Assembly: GCF_932526225.1 (NCBI RefSeq)
Contig: NC_064035.1
Location: 784,501 to 848,500 of the forward strand
Direction: 5' to 3'
Length of the DNA: 64,000 nucleotides
Origin: Nematostella vectensis
Lineage: Eukaryota > Cnidaria > Anthozoa > Actiniaria > Edwardsiidae
A program made the position numbers and the translations under genes. Below the pieces are notes generated by a model. It was not told the origin of the DNA, did not search any database, and was given only the letters and a program-made list of their open reading frames with translations. Of the stretch, positions 27,209 to 42,500 are shown piece after piece; position 1 is the first letter of the stretch, and each line of letters starts with the position of its first letter.

Positions 27209-30200
27209 TACCAATAGTATTAAAAGTAATTTTCATTACAATTCCCGTCAGCAATGCCACGTTAATCTTTCGTTGCGGGCACTTGACTACTAACGCAGCG
27301 ACCCGGGTTCGATTCCCGCTGATAGCCTATTTTTTTTTTCTTTTTTTTTTTTTTAATATCGATACTTAATTATACTGTTCTTGGTGTGTCATGACATAAA
27401 AAGAAGGTATAGGGACATTTTTATGTACTCTCAGCATCTTTGATGTGCTCATGCTTTGTTCAGGATCCTGTACATATTTTATGCACACACGAACTAACTA
27501 GATTCCTTGGATAACTTGATTAAGTAGATTCTAACATAGAGCATAGCGCTCGATAGATTGATATACCTTTTTTTCCGAGTATACTGTTTTATTTTTCCTA
27601 ATGTTACTTTTTGGAATTTACATTCGGAAAAAAAATTATCGATTGTAACCTTTTGGAGGTTACACTCGTAAAACAAATTCCCGAATGTAACCCTGAAGCT
27701 TTTCCCGAATGTAACCTCCAGTCCGATGGTGACTTTGCTTGGGATAGTTTACGATACCAATAGTATTAAAAGTAATTTTCATTACAATTCCCTTCAGCAA
27801 TGCCACGTTAATCTTTCGTTGCGGGCACTTGACTACTAACGCAGCGACCCGGGTTCGATTCCCGCTGATAGCCTATTTTTTTTTCTTTTTTTTTTTTTTA
27901 ATATCGATACTTAATTATACTGTTCTTGGTGTGTCATGACATAAAAAGAAGGTATAGGGACATTTTTATGTACTCTCAGCATCTGTGATGTGCTCAAGCT
28001 ATGTTCAGGATCCTGTACATATTTTATGCACACAAGAACTAACTAGATTCCTTGGATAACTTGATTAAGTAGATTCTAACATAGAGCATAGCGCTCGATA
28101 GATTGATATACCTTTTTTTCCGAGTATACTGTTTTATTTTTCCTAATGTTACTTTTTTTGAATTTACATTCGGAAAAAAAATTATCGATTGTAACCTTTT
28201 GCAGGTTACACTCGTAAAACAAATTCCCGAATGTAACCCTGAAGCTTTTCCCGAATGTAACCTCCAGTCCGATGGTGACTTTGCTTGGGATAGTTTACGA
28301 TACCAATAATATTAAAAGTAATTTTCATTACAATTCCCTACAGCAATGCCACGTTAGTCTTTCGTTGCGGGCACTTGACTACTAACGCAGCTACACGGGT
28401 TCGATTCCCGCTGATAGCCTATTTTTTTTTCTTTTTTTTTTTTTTTAATATCGATACTTAATTATACTGTTCTTGGTGTGTCATGACATAAAAAGAAGGT
28501 ATAGGGACATTTTTATGTACTCTCAGCATCTGTGATGTGCTCAAGCTATGTTCAGGATCCTGTACATATTTTATGCACACAAGAACTAACTAGATTCCTT
28601 GGATAACTTGATTAAGTAGATTCTAACATAGAGCATAGCGCTCGATAGATTGATATACCTTTTTTTCCGAGTATACTGTTTTATTTTTCCTAATGTTACT
28701 TTTTTTGAATTTACATTCGGAAAAAAAATTATCGATTGTAACCTTTTGCAGGTTACACTCGTAAAACAAATTCCCGAATGTAACCCTGAAGCTTTTCCCG
28801 AATGTAACCTCCAGTCCGATGGTGACTTTGCTTGGGATAGTTTACGATACCAATAATATTAAAAGTAATTTTCATTACAATTCCCTTCAGCAATGCCACG
28901 TTAGTCTTTCGTTGCGGGCACTTCACTACTAACGCAGCTACCCGGGTTCGATTCCCGCTGATAGCCTATTTTTTTTTTCTTTTTTTTTTTAAATATCGAT
29001 ACTTAATTATCCTGTTCTTGGTGTGTCATGACATAAAAAGAAGGTATAGGGACATTTTTATGTACTCTCAGCATCTGTGATGTGCTCATGCTTTGTTCAG
29101 GATCCTGTACATATTTTATGCACACAAGAACTAACTAGATTCCTTGGATAACTTGATTAAGTAGATTCTAACATAGAGCATAGCGCTCGATAGATTGATA
29201 TACCTTTTTTTCCGAGTATACTGTTTTATTTTTCCTAATGTTACTTTTTTGAATTTACATTCGGAAAAAAAATTATCGATTGTAACCTTTTGCAGGTTAC
29301 ACTCGTAAAACAAATTCCCGAATGTAACCCTGAAGCTTTTCCCGAATGTAACCTTCAGTCCGATGGTGACTTTGCTTGGGATAGTTTACGATACCAATAA
29401 TATTAAAAGTAATTTTCATTAACAATTCCCTTCAGCAATGCCACGTTAGTCTTTCGTTGCGGGCACTTGACTACTAACGCAGCTACCCGGGTTCGATTCC
29501 CGCTGATAGCCTATTTTTTTTTTCTTTTTTTTTTTAAATATCGATACTTAATTATCCTGTTCTTGGTGTGTCATGACATAAAAAGAAGGTATAGGGACAT
29601 TTTTATGTACTCTCAGCATCTGTGATGTGCTCATGCTTTGTTCAGGATCCTGTACATATTTTATGCACACAAGAACTAACTAGATTCCTTGGATAACTTG
29701 ATTAAGTAGATTCTAACATAGAGCATAGCGCTCGATAGATTGATATACCTTTTTTTCCGAGTATACTGTTTTATTTTTCCTAATGTTACTTTTTTGAATT
29801 TACATTCGGAAAAAAAATTATCGATTGTAACCTTTTGCAGGTTACACTCGTAAAACAAATTCTCGAATGTAACCCTGAAGCTTTTCCCGAATGTAACCTT
29901 CAGTCCGATGGTGACTTTGCTTGGGATAGTTTACGATACCAATAGTATTAAAAGTAATTTTCATTACAATTCCCTTCAGCAATGCCACGTTAGTCTTTCG
30001 TTGCGGGCACTTGACTACTAACGCAGCGACCCGGGTTCGATTCCCGCTGATAGCCTATTTTTTTTTATATATCGATACTTAATTATACTGTTCTTGGTGT
30101 GTCATGAGATAAAAAGAAGGTATAGGGACATTTTTATGTACTCTCAGCATCTTTGATGTGCTCATGCTTTGTTCAGGATCCTGTACATATTTTATGCACA

Positions 30201-33200
30201 CAAGAACTAACTAGATTCCTTGGATAACTTGATTAAGTAGATTCTAACATACAGCATAGCGCTCGATAGATTGATATACCTTTTTTTCCGAGTATACTGT
30301 TTTATTTTTCCTAATGTTACTTTTTGGAATTTACATTCGGAAAAAAAATTATCGATTGTAACCTTTTGGAGGTTACACTCGTAAAACAAATTCCCGAATG
30401 TAACCCTGAAGCTTTTCCCGAATGTAACCTTCAGTCCGATGGTGACTTTGCTTGGGATAGTTTACGATACCAATAGTATTAAAAGTAATTTTCATTACAA
30501 TTCCCTTCAGCAATGCCACGTTAGTCTTTCGTTGCGGGCACTTGACTACTAACGCAGCGACCCGTGTTCGATTCCCGCTGATAGCCTATTTTTTTTTCTT
30601 TTTTTTTTTTTTTTTAAATATCGATACTTAATTATACTGTTCTTGGTGTGTCATGACATACAAAGAAGGTATAGGGACATTTTTATGTACACTCAGCATC
30701 TTTGATGTGCTCATGCTTTGTTCAGGATCCAGTACATATGTTATGCACACAAGAACTAACTAGATTCATTAGATAACTTGATTAAGTAGATTCTAACATA
30801 GAGCATAGCGCTCGATAGATTGATATACCTTTTTTTCCGAGTATACTGTAACCTGTAACCTTTTGGAGGTTACACTCGTAAAACAAATTCCCGAATGTAA
30901 CCCTGAAGCTTTTCCCGAATGTAACCTCCAGTCCGATGGTGACTTTGCTTGGGATAGTTTACGATACCAATAGTATTAAAAGTAATTTTCATTACAATTC
31001 CCTTCAGCAATGCCACTTTAGTCTTTCGTTGCGGGCACTTGACTACTAACGCAGCTACCCGGGTTCGATTTCCGCTGATAGCCTATTTTCTATTTCTTTT
31101 CTTTTTTTTTAAATATCGATACTTAATTATACTGTTCTTGGTGTGTCATGACATGAAAAGAAGGTATAGGGACATTTTTATGTACTCTCAGCATCTGTGA
31201 TGTGCTCAAGCTATGTTCAGGATCCTGTACATATTTTATGCACACAAGAACTAACTAGATTCCTTGGATAACTTGATTAAGTAGATTCTAACATACAGCA
31301 TAGCGCTCGATAGATTGATATACCTTTTTTTCCGAGTATACTGTTTTATTTTTCCTAATGTTACTTTTTGAATTTACATTCGGAAAAAAAATTATCGATT
31401 GTAACCTTTTGCAGGTTACACTCGTAAAACAAATTCCCGAATGTAACCCTGAAGCTTTTCCCGAATGTAACCTCCAGTCCGATGGTGACTTTGCTTGGGA
31501 TAGTTTACGATACCAATAATATTAAAAGTAATTTTCATTACAATTCCCTTCAGCAATGCCACGTTAGTCTTTCGTTGCGGGCACTTGACTACTAACGCAG
31601 CTACCCGGGTTCGATTCCCGCTGATACCCTATTTTTTTTTTCTTTTTTCTTTTTTTTAAATATCGATACTTAATTATCCTGTTCTTGGTGTGTCATGACA
31701 TAAAAAGAAGGTATAGGGACATTTTTATGTACTCTCAGCATCTGTGATGTGCTCATGCTTTGTTCAGGATCCTGTACATATTTTATGCACACAAGAACTA
31801 ACTAGATTCCTTGGATAACTTGATTAAGAAGATTCTAACATAGAGCATAGCGCTCGATAGATTGATATACCTTTTTTTCCGAGTATACTGTTTTATTTTT
31901 CCTAATGTTACTTTTTTGAATTTACATTCGGAAAAAAAAATTATCGATTGTAACCTTTTGCAGGTTACACTCGTAAAACAAATTCCCGAATGTAACCCTG
32001 AAGCTTTTCCCGAATGTAACCTTCAGTCCGATGGTGACTTTGCTTGGGATAGTTTACGATACCAATAGTATTAAAAGTAATTTTCATTACAATTCCCTTC
32101 AGCAATGCCACGTTAGTCTTTCGTTGCGGGCACTTGACTACTAACGCAGCCACCCGGGTTCGATTCCCGCTGATAGCCTATTTTTTTATATATCGATACT
32201 TAATTATACTGTTCTTGGTGTGTCATGAGATAAAAAGAAGGTATAGGGACATTTTTATGTACTCTCAGCATCTTTGATGTGCTCATGCTTTGTTCAGGAT
32301 CCTGTACATATTTTATGCACACAAGAACTAACTAGATTCCTTGGATAACTTGATTAAGTAGATTCTAACATACAGCATAGCGCTCGATAGATTAATATAC
32401 CTTTTTTTCCGAGTATACTGTTTTATTTTTCCTAATGTTACTTTTTGGAATTTACATTCGGAAAAAAAATTATCGATTGTAACCTTTTGGAGGTTACACT
32501 CGTAAAACAAATTCCCGAATGTAACCCTGAAGCTTTTCCCGAATGTAACCTCCAGTCCGATGGTGACTTTGCTTGGGATAGTTTACGATACCAATAGTAT
32601 TAAAAGTAATTTTCATTACAATTCCCTTCAGCAATGCCACTTTAGTCTTTCGTTGCGGGCACTTGACTACTAACGCAGCTACCCGGGTTCGATTTCCGCT
32701 GATAGCCTATTTTCTATTTCTTTTCTTTTTTTTTAAATATCGATACTTAATTATACTGTTCTTGGTGTGTCATGACATGAAAAGAAGGTATAGGGACATT
32801 TTTATGTACTCTCAGCATCTGTGATGTGCTCAAGCTATGTTCAGGATCCTGTACATATTTTATGCACACAAGAACTAACTAGATTCCTTGGATAACTTGA
32901 TTAAGTAGATTCTAACATACAGCATAGCGCTCGATAGATTGATATACCTTTTTTTCCGAGTATACTGTTTTATTTTTCCTAATGTTAATTTTTGAATTTA
33001 CATTCGGAAAAAAAATTATCGATTGTAACCTTTTGCAGGTTACACTCGTAAAACAAATTCCCGAATGTAACCCTGAAGCTTTTCCCGAATGTAACCTCCA
33101 GTCCGATGGTGACTTTGCTTGGGATAGTTTACGATACCAATAATATTAAAAGTAATTTTCATTACAATTCCCTTCAGCAATGCCACGTTAGTCTTTCGTT

Positions 33201-36200
33201 GCGGGCACTTGACTACTAACGCAGCTACCCGGGTTCGATTCCCGCTGATACCCTATTTTTTTTTTCTTTTTTCTTTTTTTTAAATATCGATACTTAATTA
33301 TCCTGTTCTTGGTGTGTCATGACATAAAAAGAAGGTATAGGGACATTTTTATGTACTCTCAGCATCTGTGATGTGCTCATGCTTTGTTCAGGATCCTGTA
33401 CATATTTTATGCACACAAGAACTAACTAGATTCCTTGGATAACTTGATTAAGAAGATTCTAACATAGAGCATAGCGCTCGATAGATTGATATACCTTTTT
33501 TTCCGAGTATACTGTTTTATTTTTCCTAATGTTACTTTTTTGAATTTACATTCGGAAAAAAAAATTATCGATTGTAACCTTTTGCAGGTTACACTCGTAA
33601 AACAAATTCCCGAATGTAACCCTGAAGCTTTTCCCGAATGTAACCTTCAGTCCGATGGTGACTTTGCTTGGGATAGTTTACGATACCAATAGTATTAAAA
33701 GTAATTTTCATTACAATTCCCTTCAGCAATGCCACGTTAGTCTTTCGTTGCGGGCACTTGACTACTAACGCAGCCACCCGGGTTCGATTCCCGCTGATAG
33801 CCTATTTTTTTATATATCGATACTTAATTATACTGTTCTTGGTGTGTCATGAGATAAAAAGAAGGTATAGGGACATTTTTATGTACTCTCAGCATCTTTG
33901 ATGTGCTCATGCTTTGTTCAGGATCCTGTACATATTTTATGCACACAAGAACTAACTAGATTCCTTGGATAACTTGATTAAGTAGATTCTAACATACAGC
34001 ATAGCGCTCGATAGATTAATATACCTTTTTTTCCGAGTATACTGTTTTATTTTTCCTAATGTTACTTTTTGGAATTTACATTCGGAAAAAAAATTATCGA
34101 TTGTAACCTTTTGGAGGTTACACTCGTAAAACAAATTCCCGAATGTAACCCTGAAGCTTTTCCGGAATGTAACTTCCAGTCCGATGGTGACTTTGCTTGG
34201 GATAGTTTACGATACCAATAGTATTAAAAGTAATTTTCATTACAATTCCCTTCAGCAATGCCACGTTAGTCTTTCGTTGCGGGCACTTGACTACTAACGC
34301 AGCTACCCGGGTTCGATTCCCGCTGATAGCCTATTTTTTTTTCTTTATTTTTTTTTTAAATATCGATACTTAATTATACTGTTCTTGGTGTGTCATGACA
34401 TAAAAAGAAGGTATAGGGACATTTTTATGTACTCTCAGCATCTGTGATGTGCTCATGCTTTGTTCAGGATCCTGTACATATTTTATGCACACAAGAACTA
34501 ACTAGATTCCTTGGATAACTTGATTAAGTAGATTCTAACATAGAGCATAGCGCTCGATAGATTGATATACCTTTTTTTCCGAGTATACTGTTTTATTTTT
34601 CCTAATGTTACTTTTTTGAATTTACATTCGGAAAAAAAAATTATCGATTGTAACCTTTTGCAGGTTACACTCGTAAAACAAATTCCCGAATGTAACCCTG
34701 AAGCTTTTCCCGAATGTAACCTTCAGTCCGATGGTGACTTTGCTTGGAATAGTTTACGATACCAATAGTATTAAAAGTAATTTTCATTACAATTCCCTTC
34801 AGCAATGCCACGTTAGTCTTTCGTTGCGGGCACTTGACTACTAACGCAGCGACCCGGGTTCGATTCCCGCTGATAGCCTATTTTTTTTTCTTTTTTTTTT
34901 TTTTAATATCGATACTTAATTATACTGTTCTTGGTGTGTCATGACATAAAAAGAAGGTATAGGGACATTTTTATGTACTCTCAGCATCTTTGATGTGCTC
35001 ATGCTTTGTTCAGGATCCTGTACATATTTTATGCACACACGAACTAACTAGATTCCTTGGATAACTTGATTAAGTAGATTCTAACATAGAGCATAGCGCT
35101 CGATAGATTGATATACCTTTTTTTCCGAGTATACTGTTTTATTTTTCCTAATGTTACTTTTTGGAATTTACATTCGGAAAAAAAATTATCGATTGTAACC
35201 TTTTGGAGGTTACACTCGTAAAACAAATTCCCGAATGTAACCCTGAAGCTTTTCCCGAATGTAACCTCCAGTCCGATGGTGACTTTGCTTGGGATAGTTT
35301 ACGATACCAATAGTATTAAAAGTAATTTTCATTACAATTCCCTTCAGCAATGCCACGTTAATCTTTCGTTGCGGGCACTTGACTACTAACGCAGCGACCC
35401 GGGTTCGATTCCCGCTGATAGCCTATTTTTTTTTCTTTTTTTTTTTTTTAATATCGATACTTAATTATACTGTTCTTGGTGTGTCATGACATAAAAAGAA
35501 GGTATAGGGACATTTTTATGTACTCTCAGCATCTGTGATGTGCTCAAGCTATGTTCAGGATCCTGTACATATTTTATGCACACAAGAACTAACTAGATTC
35601 CTTGGATAACTTGATTAAGTAGATTCTAACATAGAGCATAGCGCTCGATAGATTGATATACCTTTTTTTCCGAGTATACTGTTTTATTTTTCCTAATGTT
35701 ACTTTTTTTGAATTTACATTCGGAAAAAAAATTATCGATTGTAACCTTTTGCAGGTTACACTCGTAAAACAAATTCCCGAATGTAACCCTGAAGCTTTTC
35801 CCCAATGTAACCTCCAGTCCGATGGTGACTTTGCTTGGGATAGTTTACGATACCAATAATATTAAAAGTAATTTTCATTAACAATTCCCTTCAGCAATGC
35901 CACGTTAGTCTTTCGTTGCGGGCACTTGACTACTAACGCAGCTACCCGGGTTCGATTCCCGCTGATAGCCTATTTTTTTTTTCTTTTTTTTTTTAAATAT
36001 CGATACTTAATTATCCTGTTCTTGGTGTGTCATGACATAAAAAGAAGGTATAGGGACATTTTTATGTACTCTCAGCATCTGTGATGTGCTCATGCTTTGT
36101 TCAGGATCCTGTACATATTTTATGCACACAAGAACTAACTAGATTCCTTGGATAACTTGATTAAGTAGATTCTAACATAGAGCATAGCGCTCGATAGATT

Positions 36201-39200
36201 GATATACCTTTTTTTCCGAGTATACTGTTTTATTTTTCCTAATGTTACTTTTTTGAATTTACATTCGGAAAAAAAATTATCGATTGTAACCTTTTGCAGG
36301 TTACACTCGTAAAACAAATTCTCGAATGTAACCCTGAAGCTTTTCCCGAATGTAACCTTCAGTCCGATGGTGACTTTGCTTGGGATAGTTTACGATACCA
36401 ATAGTATTAAAAGTAATTTTCATTACAATTCCCTTCAGCAATGCCACGTTAGTCTTTCGTTGCGGGCACTTGACTACTAACGCAGCGACCCGGGTTCGAT
36501 TCCCGCTGATAGCCTATTTTTTTTTATATATCGATACTTAATTATACTGTTCTTGGTGTGTCATGAGATAAAAAGAAGGTATAGGGACATTTTTATGTAC
36601 TCTCAGCATCTTTGATGTGCTCATGCTTTGTTCAGGATCCTGTACATATTTTATGCACACAAGAACTAACTAGATTCCTTGGATAACTTGATTAAGTAGA
36701 TTCTAACATACAGCATAGCGCTCGATAGATTGATATACCTTTTTTTCCGAGTATACTGTTTTATTTTTCCTAATGTTACTTTTTGGAATTTACATTCGGA
36801 AAAAAAATTATCGATTGTAACCTTTTGGAGGTTACACTCGTAAAACAAATTCCCGAATGTAACCCTGAAGCTTTTCCCGAATGTAACCTCCAGTCCGATG
36901 GTGACTTTGCTTGGGATAGTTTACGATACCAATAGTATTAAAAGTAATTTTCATTACAATTCCCTTCAGCAATGCCACGTTAGTCTTTCGTTGCGGGCAC
37001 TTGACTACTAACGCAGCGACCCGTGTTCGATTCCCGCTGATAGCCTATTTTTTTTTCTTTTTTTTTTTTTTTTTTAAATATCGATACTTAATTATACTGT
37101 TCTTGGTGTGTCATGACATACAAAGAAGGTATAGGGACATTTTTATGTACACTCAGCATCTTTGATGTGCTCATGCTTTGTTCAGGATCCAGTACATATG
37201 TTATGCACACAAGAACTAACTAGATTCATTAGATAACTTGATTAAGTAGATTCTAACATAGAGCATAGCGCTCGATAGATTGATATACCTTTTTTTCCGA
37301 GTATACTGTAACCTGTAACCTTTTGGAGGTTACACTCGTAAAACAAATTCCCGAATGTAACCCTGAAGCTTTTCCCGAATGTAACCTCCAGTCCGATGGT
37401 GACTTTGCTTGGGATAGTTTACGATACCAATAGTATTAAAAGTAATTTTCATTACAATTCCCTTCAGCAATGCCACTTTAGTCTTTCGTTGCGGGCACTT
37501 GACTACTAACGCAGCTACCCGGGTTCGATTTCCGCTGATAGCCTATTTTCTATTTCTTTTCTTTTTTTTTAAATATCGATACTTAATTATACTGTTCTTG
37601 GTGTGTCATGACATGAAAAGAAGGTATAGGGACATTTTTATGTACTCTCAGCATCTGTGATGTGCTCAAGCTATGTTCAGGATCCTGTACATATTTTATG
37701 CACACAAGAACTAACTAGATTCCTTGGATAACTTGATTAAGTAGATTCTAACATACAGCATAGCGCTCGATAGATTGATATACCTTTTTTTCCGAGTATA
37801 CTGTTTTATTTTTCCTAATGTTACTTTTTGAATTTACATTCGGAAAAAAAATTATCGATTGTAACCTTTTGCAGGTTACACTCGTAAAACAAATTCCCGA
37901 ATGTAACCCTGAAGCTTTTCCCCAATGTAACCTCCAGTCCGATGGTGACTTTGCTTGGGATAGTTTACGATACCAATAATATTAAAAGTAATTTTCATTA
38001 CAATTCCCTTCAGCAATGCCACGTTAGTCTTTCGTTGCGGGCACTTGACTACTAACGCAGCTACCCGGGTTCGATTCCCGCTGATACCCTATTTTTTTTT
38101 TCTTTTTTCTTTTTTTTAAATATCGATACTTAATTATCCTGTTCTTGGTGTGTCATGACATAAAAAGAAGGTATAGGGACATTTTTATGTACTCTCAGCA
38201 TCTGTGATGTGCTCATGCTTTGTTCAGGATCCTGTACATATTTTATGCACACAAGAACTAACTAGATTCCTTGGATAACTTGATTAAGTAGATTCTAACA
38301 TAGAGCATAGCGCTCGATAGATTGATATACCTTTTTTTCCGAGTATACTGTTTTATTTTTCCTAATGTTACTTTTTTGAATTTACATTCGGAAAAAAAAA
38401 TTATCGATTGTAACCTTTTGCAGGTTACACTCGTAAAACAAATTCCCGAATGTAACCCTGAAGCTTTTCCCGAATGTAACCTTCAGTCCGATGGTGACTT
38501 TGCTTGGGATAGTTTACGATACCAATAGTATTAAAAGTAATTTTCATTACAATTCCCTTCAGCAATGCCACGTTAGTCTTTCGTTGCGGGCACTTGACTA
38601 CTAACGCAGCCACCCGGGTTCGATTCCCGCTGATAGCCTATTTTTTTATATATCGATACTTAATTATACTGTTCTTGGTGTGTCATGAGATAAAAAGAAG
38701 GTATAGGGACATTTTTATGTACTCTCAGCATCTTTGATGTGCTCATGCTTTGTTCAGGATCCTGTACATATTTTATGCACACAAGAACTAACTAGATTCC
38801 TTGGATAACTTGATTAAGTAGATTCTAACATACAGCATAGCGCTCGATAGATTAATATACCTTTTTTTCCGAGTATACTGTTTTATTTTTCCTAATGTTA
38901 CTTTTTGGAATTTACATTCGGAAAAAAAATTATCGATTGTAACCTTTTGGAGGTTACACTCGTAAAACAAATTCCCGAATGTAACCCTGAAGCTTTTCCC
39001 GAATGTAACCTCCAGTCCGATGGTGACTTTGCTTGGGATAGTTTACGATACCAATAGTATTAAAAGTAATTTTCATTACAATTCCCTTCAGCAATGCCAC
39101 GTTAGTCTTTCGTTGCGGGCACTTGACTACTAACGCAGCTACCCGGGTTCGATTCCCGCTGATAGCCTATTTTTTTTTCTTTATTTTTTTTTTAAATATC

Positions 39201-39595
39201 GATACTTAATTATACTGTTCTTGGTGTGTCATGACATAAAAAGAAGGTATAGGGACATTTTTATGTACTCTCAGCATCTTTGATGTGCTCATGCTTTGTT
39301 CAGGATCCTGTACATATTTTATGCACACAAGAACTAACTAGATTCCTTGGATAACTTGATTAAGTAGATTCTAACATAGAGCATAGCGCTCGATAGATTG
39401 ATATACCTTTTTTTCCGAGTATACTGTTTTATTTTTCCTAATGTTACTTTTTTGAATTTACATTCGGAAAAAAAAATTATCGATTGTAACCTTTTGCAGG
39501 TTACACTCGTAAAACAAATTCCCGAATGTAACCCTGAAGCTTTTCCCGAATGTAACCTTCAGTCCGATGGTGACTTTGCTTGGAATAGTTTACGA
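27209..39595. repeat. Satellite block C: ~6,460-bp displacement with 1,624-bp internal duplication
   Basis: Landmarks recur at 6,459-6,460 bp (29676 to 36135, 30207 to 36666, 31862 to 38322). Inside the first copy a three-monomer segment is duplicated at 1,624 bp (31862 to 33486, 32328 to 33952), and this duplication is missing from the second copy, so 34562 pairs with 39398 at 4,836 bp. Private markers include a tatatatcgat T-run variant, gctgataccct, cagccacccggg and attaacaattccc. Confidence 0.85.
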
Positions 39596-42500
39596 TACCA
39601 ATAGTATTAAAAGTAATTTTCATTACAATTCCCTTCAGCAATGCCACGTTAGTCTTTCGTTGCGGGCACTTGACTACTAACGCAGCTACCCGGGTTCGAT
39701 TCCCGCTGATAGCCTATTTTTTTTTCTTTATTTTTTTTTTAAATATCGATACTTAATTATACTGTTCTTGGTGTGTCATGATATAAAAAGAAGGTATAGG
39801 GACATTTTTATGTACTCTCAGCATCTTTGATGTGCTCATGCTTTGTTCAGGATCCTGTACATATTTTATGCACACAAGAACTAACTAGATTCCTTGGATA
39901 ACTTGATTAAGTAGATTCTAACATAGAGCATAGCGCTCGATAGATTGATATACCTTTTTTTCCGAGTATACTGTTTTATTTTTCCTAATGTTACTTTTTT
40001 GAATTTACATTCGGAAAAAAAAAATATCGATTGTAACCTTTTGCAGGTTACACTCGTAAAACAAATTCCCGAATGTAACCCTGAAGCTTTTCCCGAATGT
40101 AACCTTCAGTCCGATGGTGACTTTGCTTGGGATAGTTTACGATACCAATAGTATTAAAAGTAATTTTCATTACAATTCCCTTCAGCAATGCCACGTTAGT
40201 CTTTCGTTGCGGGCACTTGACTACTAACGCAGCCACCCGGGTTCGATTCCCGCTGATAGCCTATTTTTTTTATATATCGATACTTAATTATACTGTTCTT
40301 GGTGTGTCATGAGATAAAAAGAAGGTATAGGGACATTTTTATGTACTCTCAGCATCTTTGATGTGCTCATGCTTTGTTCAGGATCCTGTACATATTTTAT
40401 GCACACAAGAACTAACTAGATTCCTTGGATAACTTGATTAAGTAGATTCTAACATACAGCATAGCGCTCGATAGATTAATATACCTTTTTTTCCGAGTAT
40501 ACTGTTTTATTTTTCCTAATGTTACTTTATGGAATTTACATTCGGAAAAAAAATTATCGATTGTAACCTTTTGGAGGTTACACTCGTAAAACAAATTCCC
40601 GAATGTAACCCTGAAGCCTTTCCCGAATGTAACCTCCAGTCCGATGGTGACTTTGCTTGGGATAGTTTACGATACCAATAGTATTAAAAGTAATTTTCAT
40701 TACAATTCCCTTCAGCAATGCCACGTTAGTCTTTCGTTGCGGGCACTTGACTACTAACGCAGCTACCCGGGTTCGATTCCCGCTGATAGCCTATTTTTTT
40801 TTCTTTTTTTTTTTTTTAAATATCGATACTTAATTATACTGTTCTTGGTGTGTCATGACATAGAAAGAAGGTATAGGGACATTTTTATGTACACTCAGCA
40901 TCTTTGATGTGCTCATGCTTTGTTCAGGATCCAGTACATATGTTATGCACACAAGAACTAACTAGATTCCTTAGATAACTTGATTAAGTAGATTCTAACA
41001 TAGAGCATAGCGCTCGATAGATTGATATACCTTTTTTTCCGAGTATACTGTAACCTGTAACCTTTTGGAGGTTACACTCGTAAAACAAATTCCCGAATGT
41101 AACCCTGAAGCTTTTCCCGAATGTAACCTCCAGTCCGATGGTGACTTTGCTTGGGATAGTTTACGATACTAATAGTATTAAAAGTAATTTTCATTACAAT
41201 TCCCTTCAGCAATGCCACTTTAGTCTTTGTAACCTTTTGCAGGTTACACTCGTAAAACAAATTCCCGAATGTAACCCTGAAGCTTTTCCCGAATGTAACC
41301 TTCAGTCCGATGGTGACTTTGCTTGGGATAGTTTACGATACCAATAGTATTAAAAGTAATTTTCATTACAATTCCCTTCAGCAATGCCACGTTAGTCTTT
41401 CGTTGCGGGCACTTGACTACTAACGCAGCCACCCGGGTTCGATTCCCGCTGATAGCCTATTTTTTTTATATATCGATACTTAATTATACTGTTCTTGGTG
41501 TGTCATGAGATAAAAAGAAGGTATAGGGACATTTTTATGTACTCTCAGCATCTTTGATGTGCTCATGCTTTGTTCAGGATCCTGTACATATTTTATGCAG
41601 ACAAGAACTAACTAGATTCCTTGGATAACTTGATTAAGTAGATTCTAACATAGAGTATAGCGCTCGATAGATTGATATACCTTTTTTTCCGAGTATACTG
41701 TTTTATTTTTCCTAATGTTACTTTTTGGAATTTACATTCGGAAAAAAAATTATCGATTGTAACCTTTTGGAGGTTACACTCGTAAAACAAATTCCCGAAT
41801 GTAACCCTGAAGCTTTTCCCGAATGTAACCTCCAGTCCGATGGTGACTTTGCTTGGGATAGTTTACGATACCAATAGTATTAAAAGTAATTTTCATTACA
41901 ATTCCCTTCAGCAATGCCACGTTAGTCTTTCGTTGCGGGCACTTGACTACTAACGCAGCTACCCGGGTTCGATTCCCGCTGATAGCCTATTTTTTTTTCT
42001 TTATTTTTTTTTTAAATATCGATACTTAATTATACTGTTCTTGGTGTGTCATGACATAAAAAGAAGGTATAGGGACATTTTTATGTACTCTCAGCATCTT
42101 TGATGTGCTCATGCTTTGTTCAGGATCCTGTACATATTTTATGCACACAAGAACTAACTAGATTCCTTGGATAACTTGATTAAGTAGATTCTAACATAGA
42201 GCATAGCGCTCGATAGATTGATATACCTTTTTTTCCGAGTATACTGTTTTATTTTTCCTAATGTTACTTTTTTGAATTTACATTCGGAAAAAAAAAATAT
42301 CGATTGTAACCTTTTGCAGGTTACACTCGTAAAACAAATTCCCGAATGTAACCCTGAAGCTTTTCCCGAATGTAACCTTCAGTCCGATGGTGACTTTGCT
42401 TGGGATAGTTTACGATACCAATAGTATTAAAAGTAATTTTCATTACAATTCCCTTCAGCAATGCCACGTTAGTCTTTCGTTGCGGGCACTTGACTACTAA

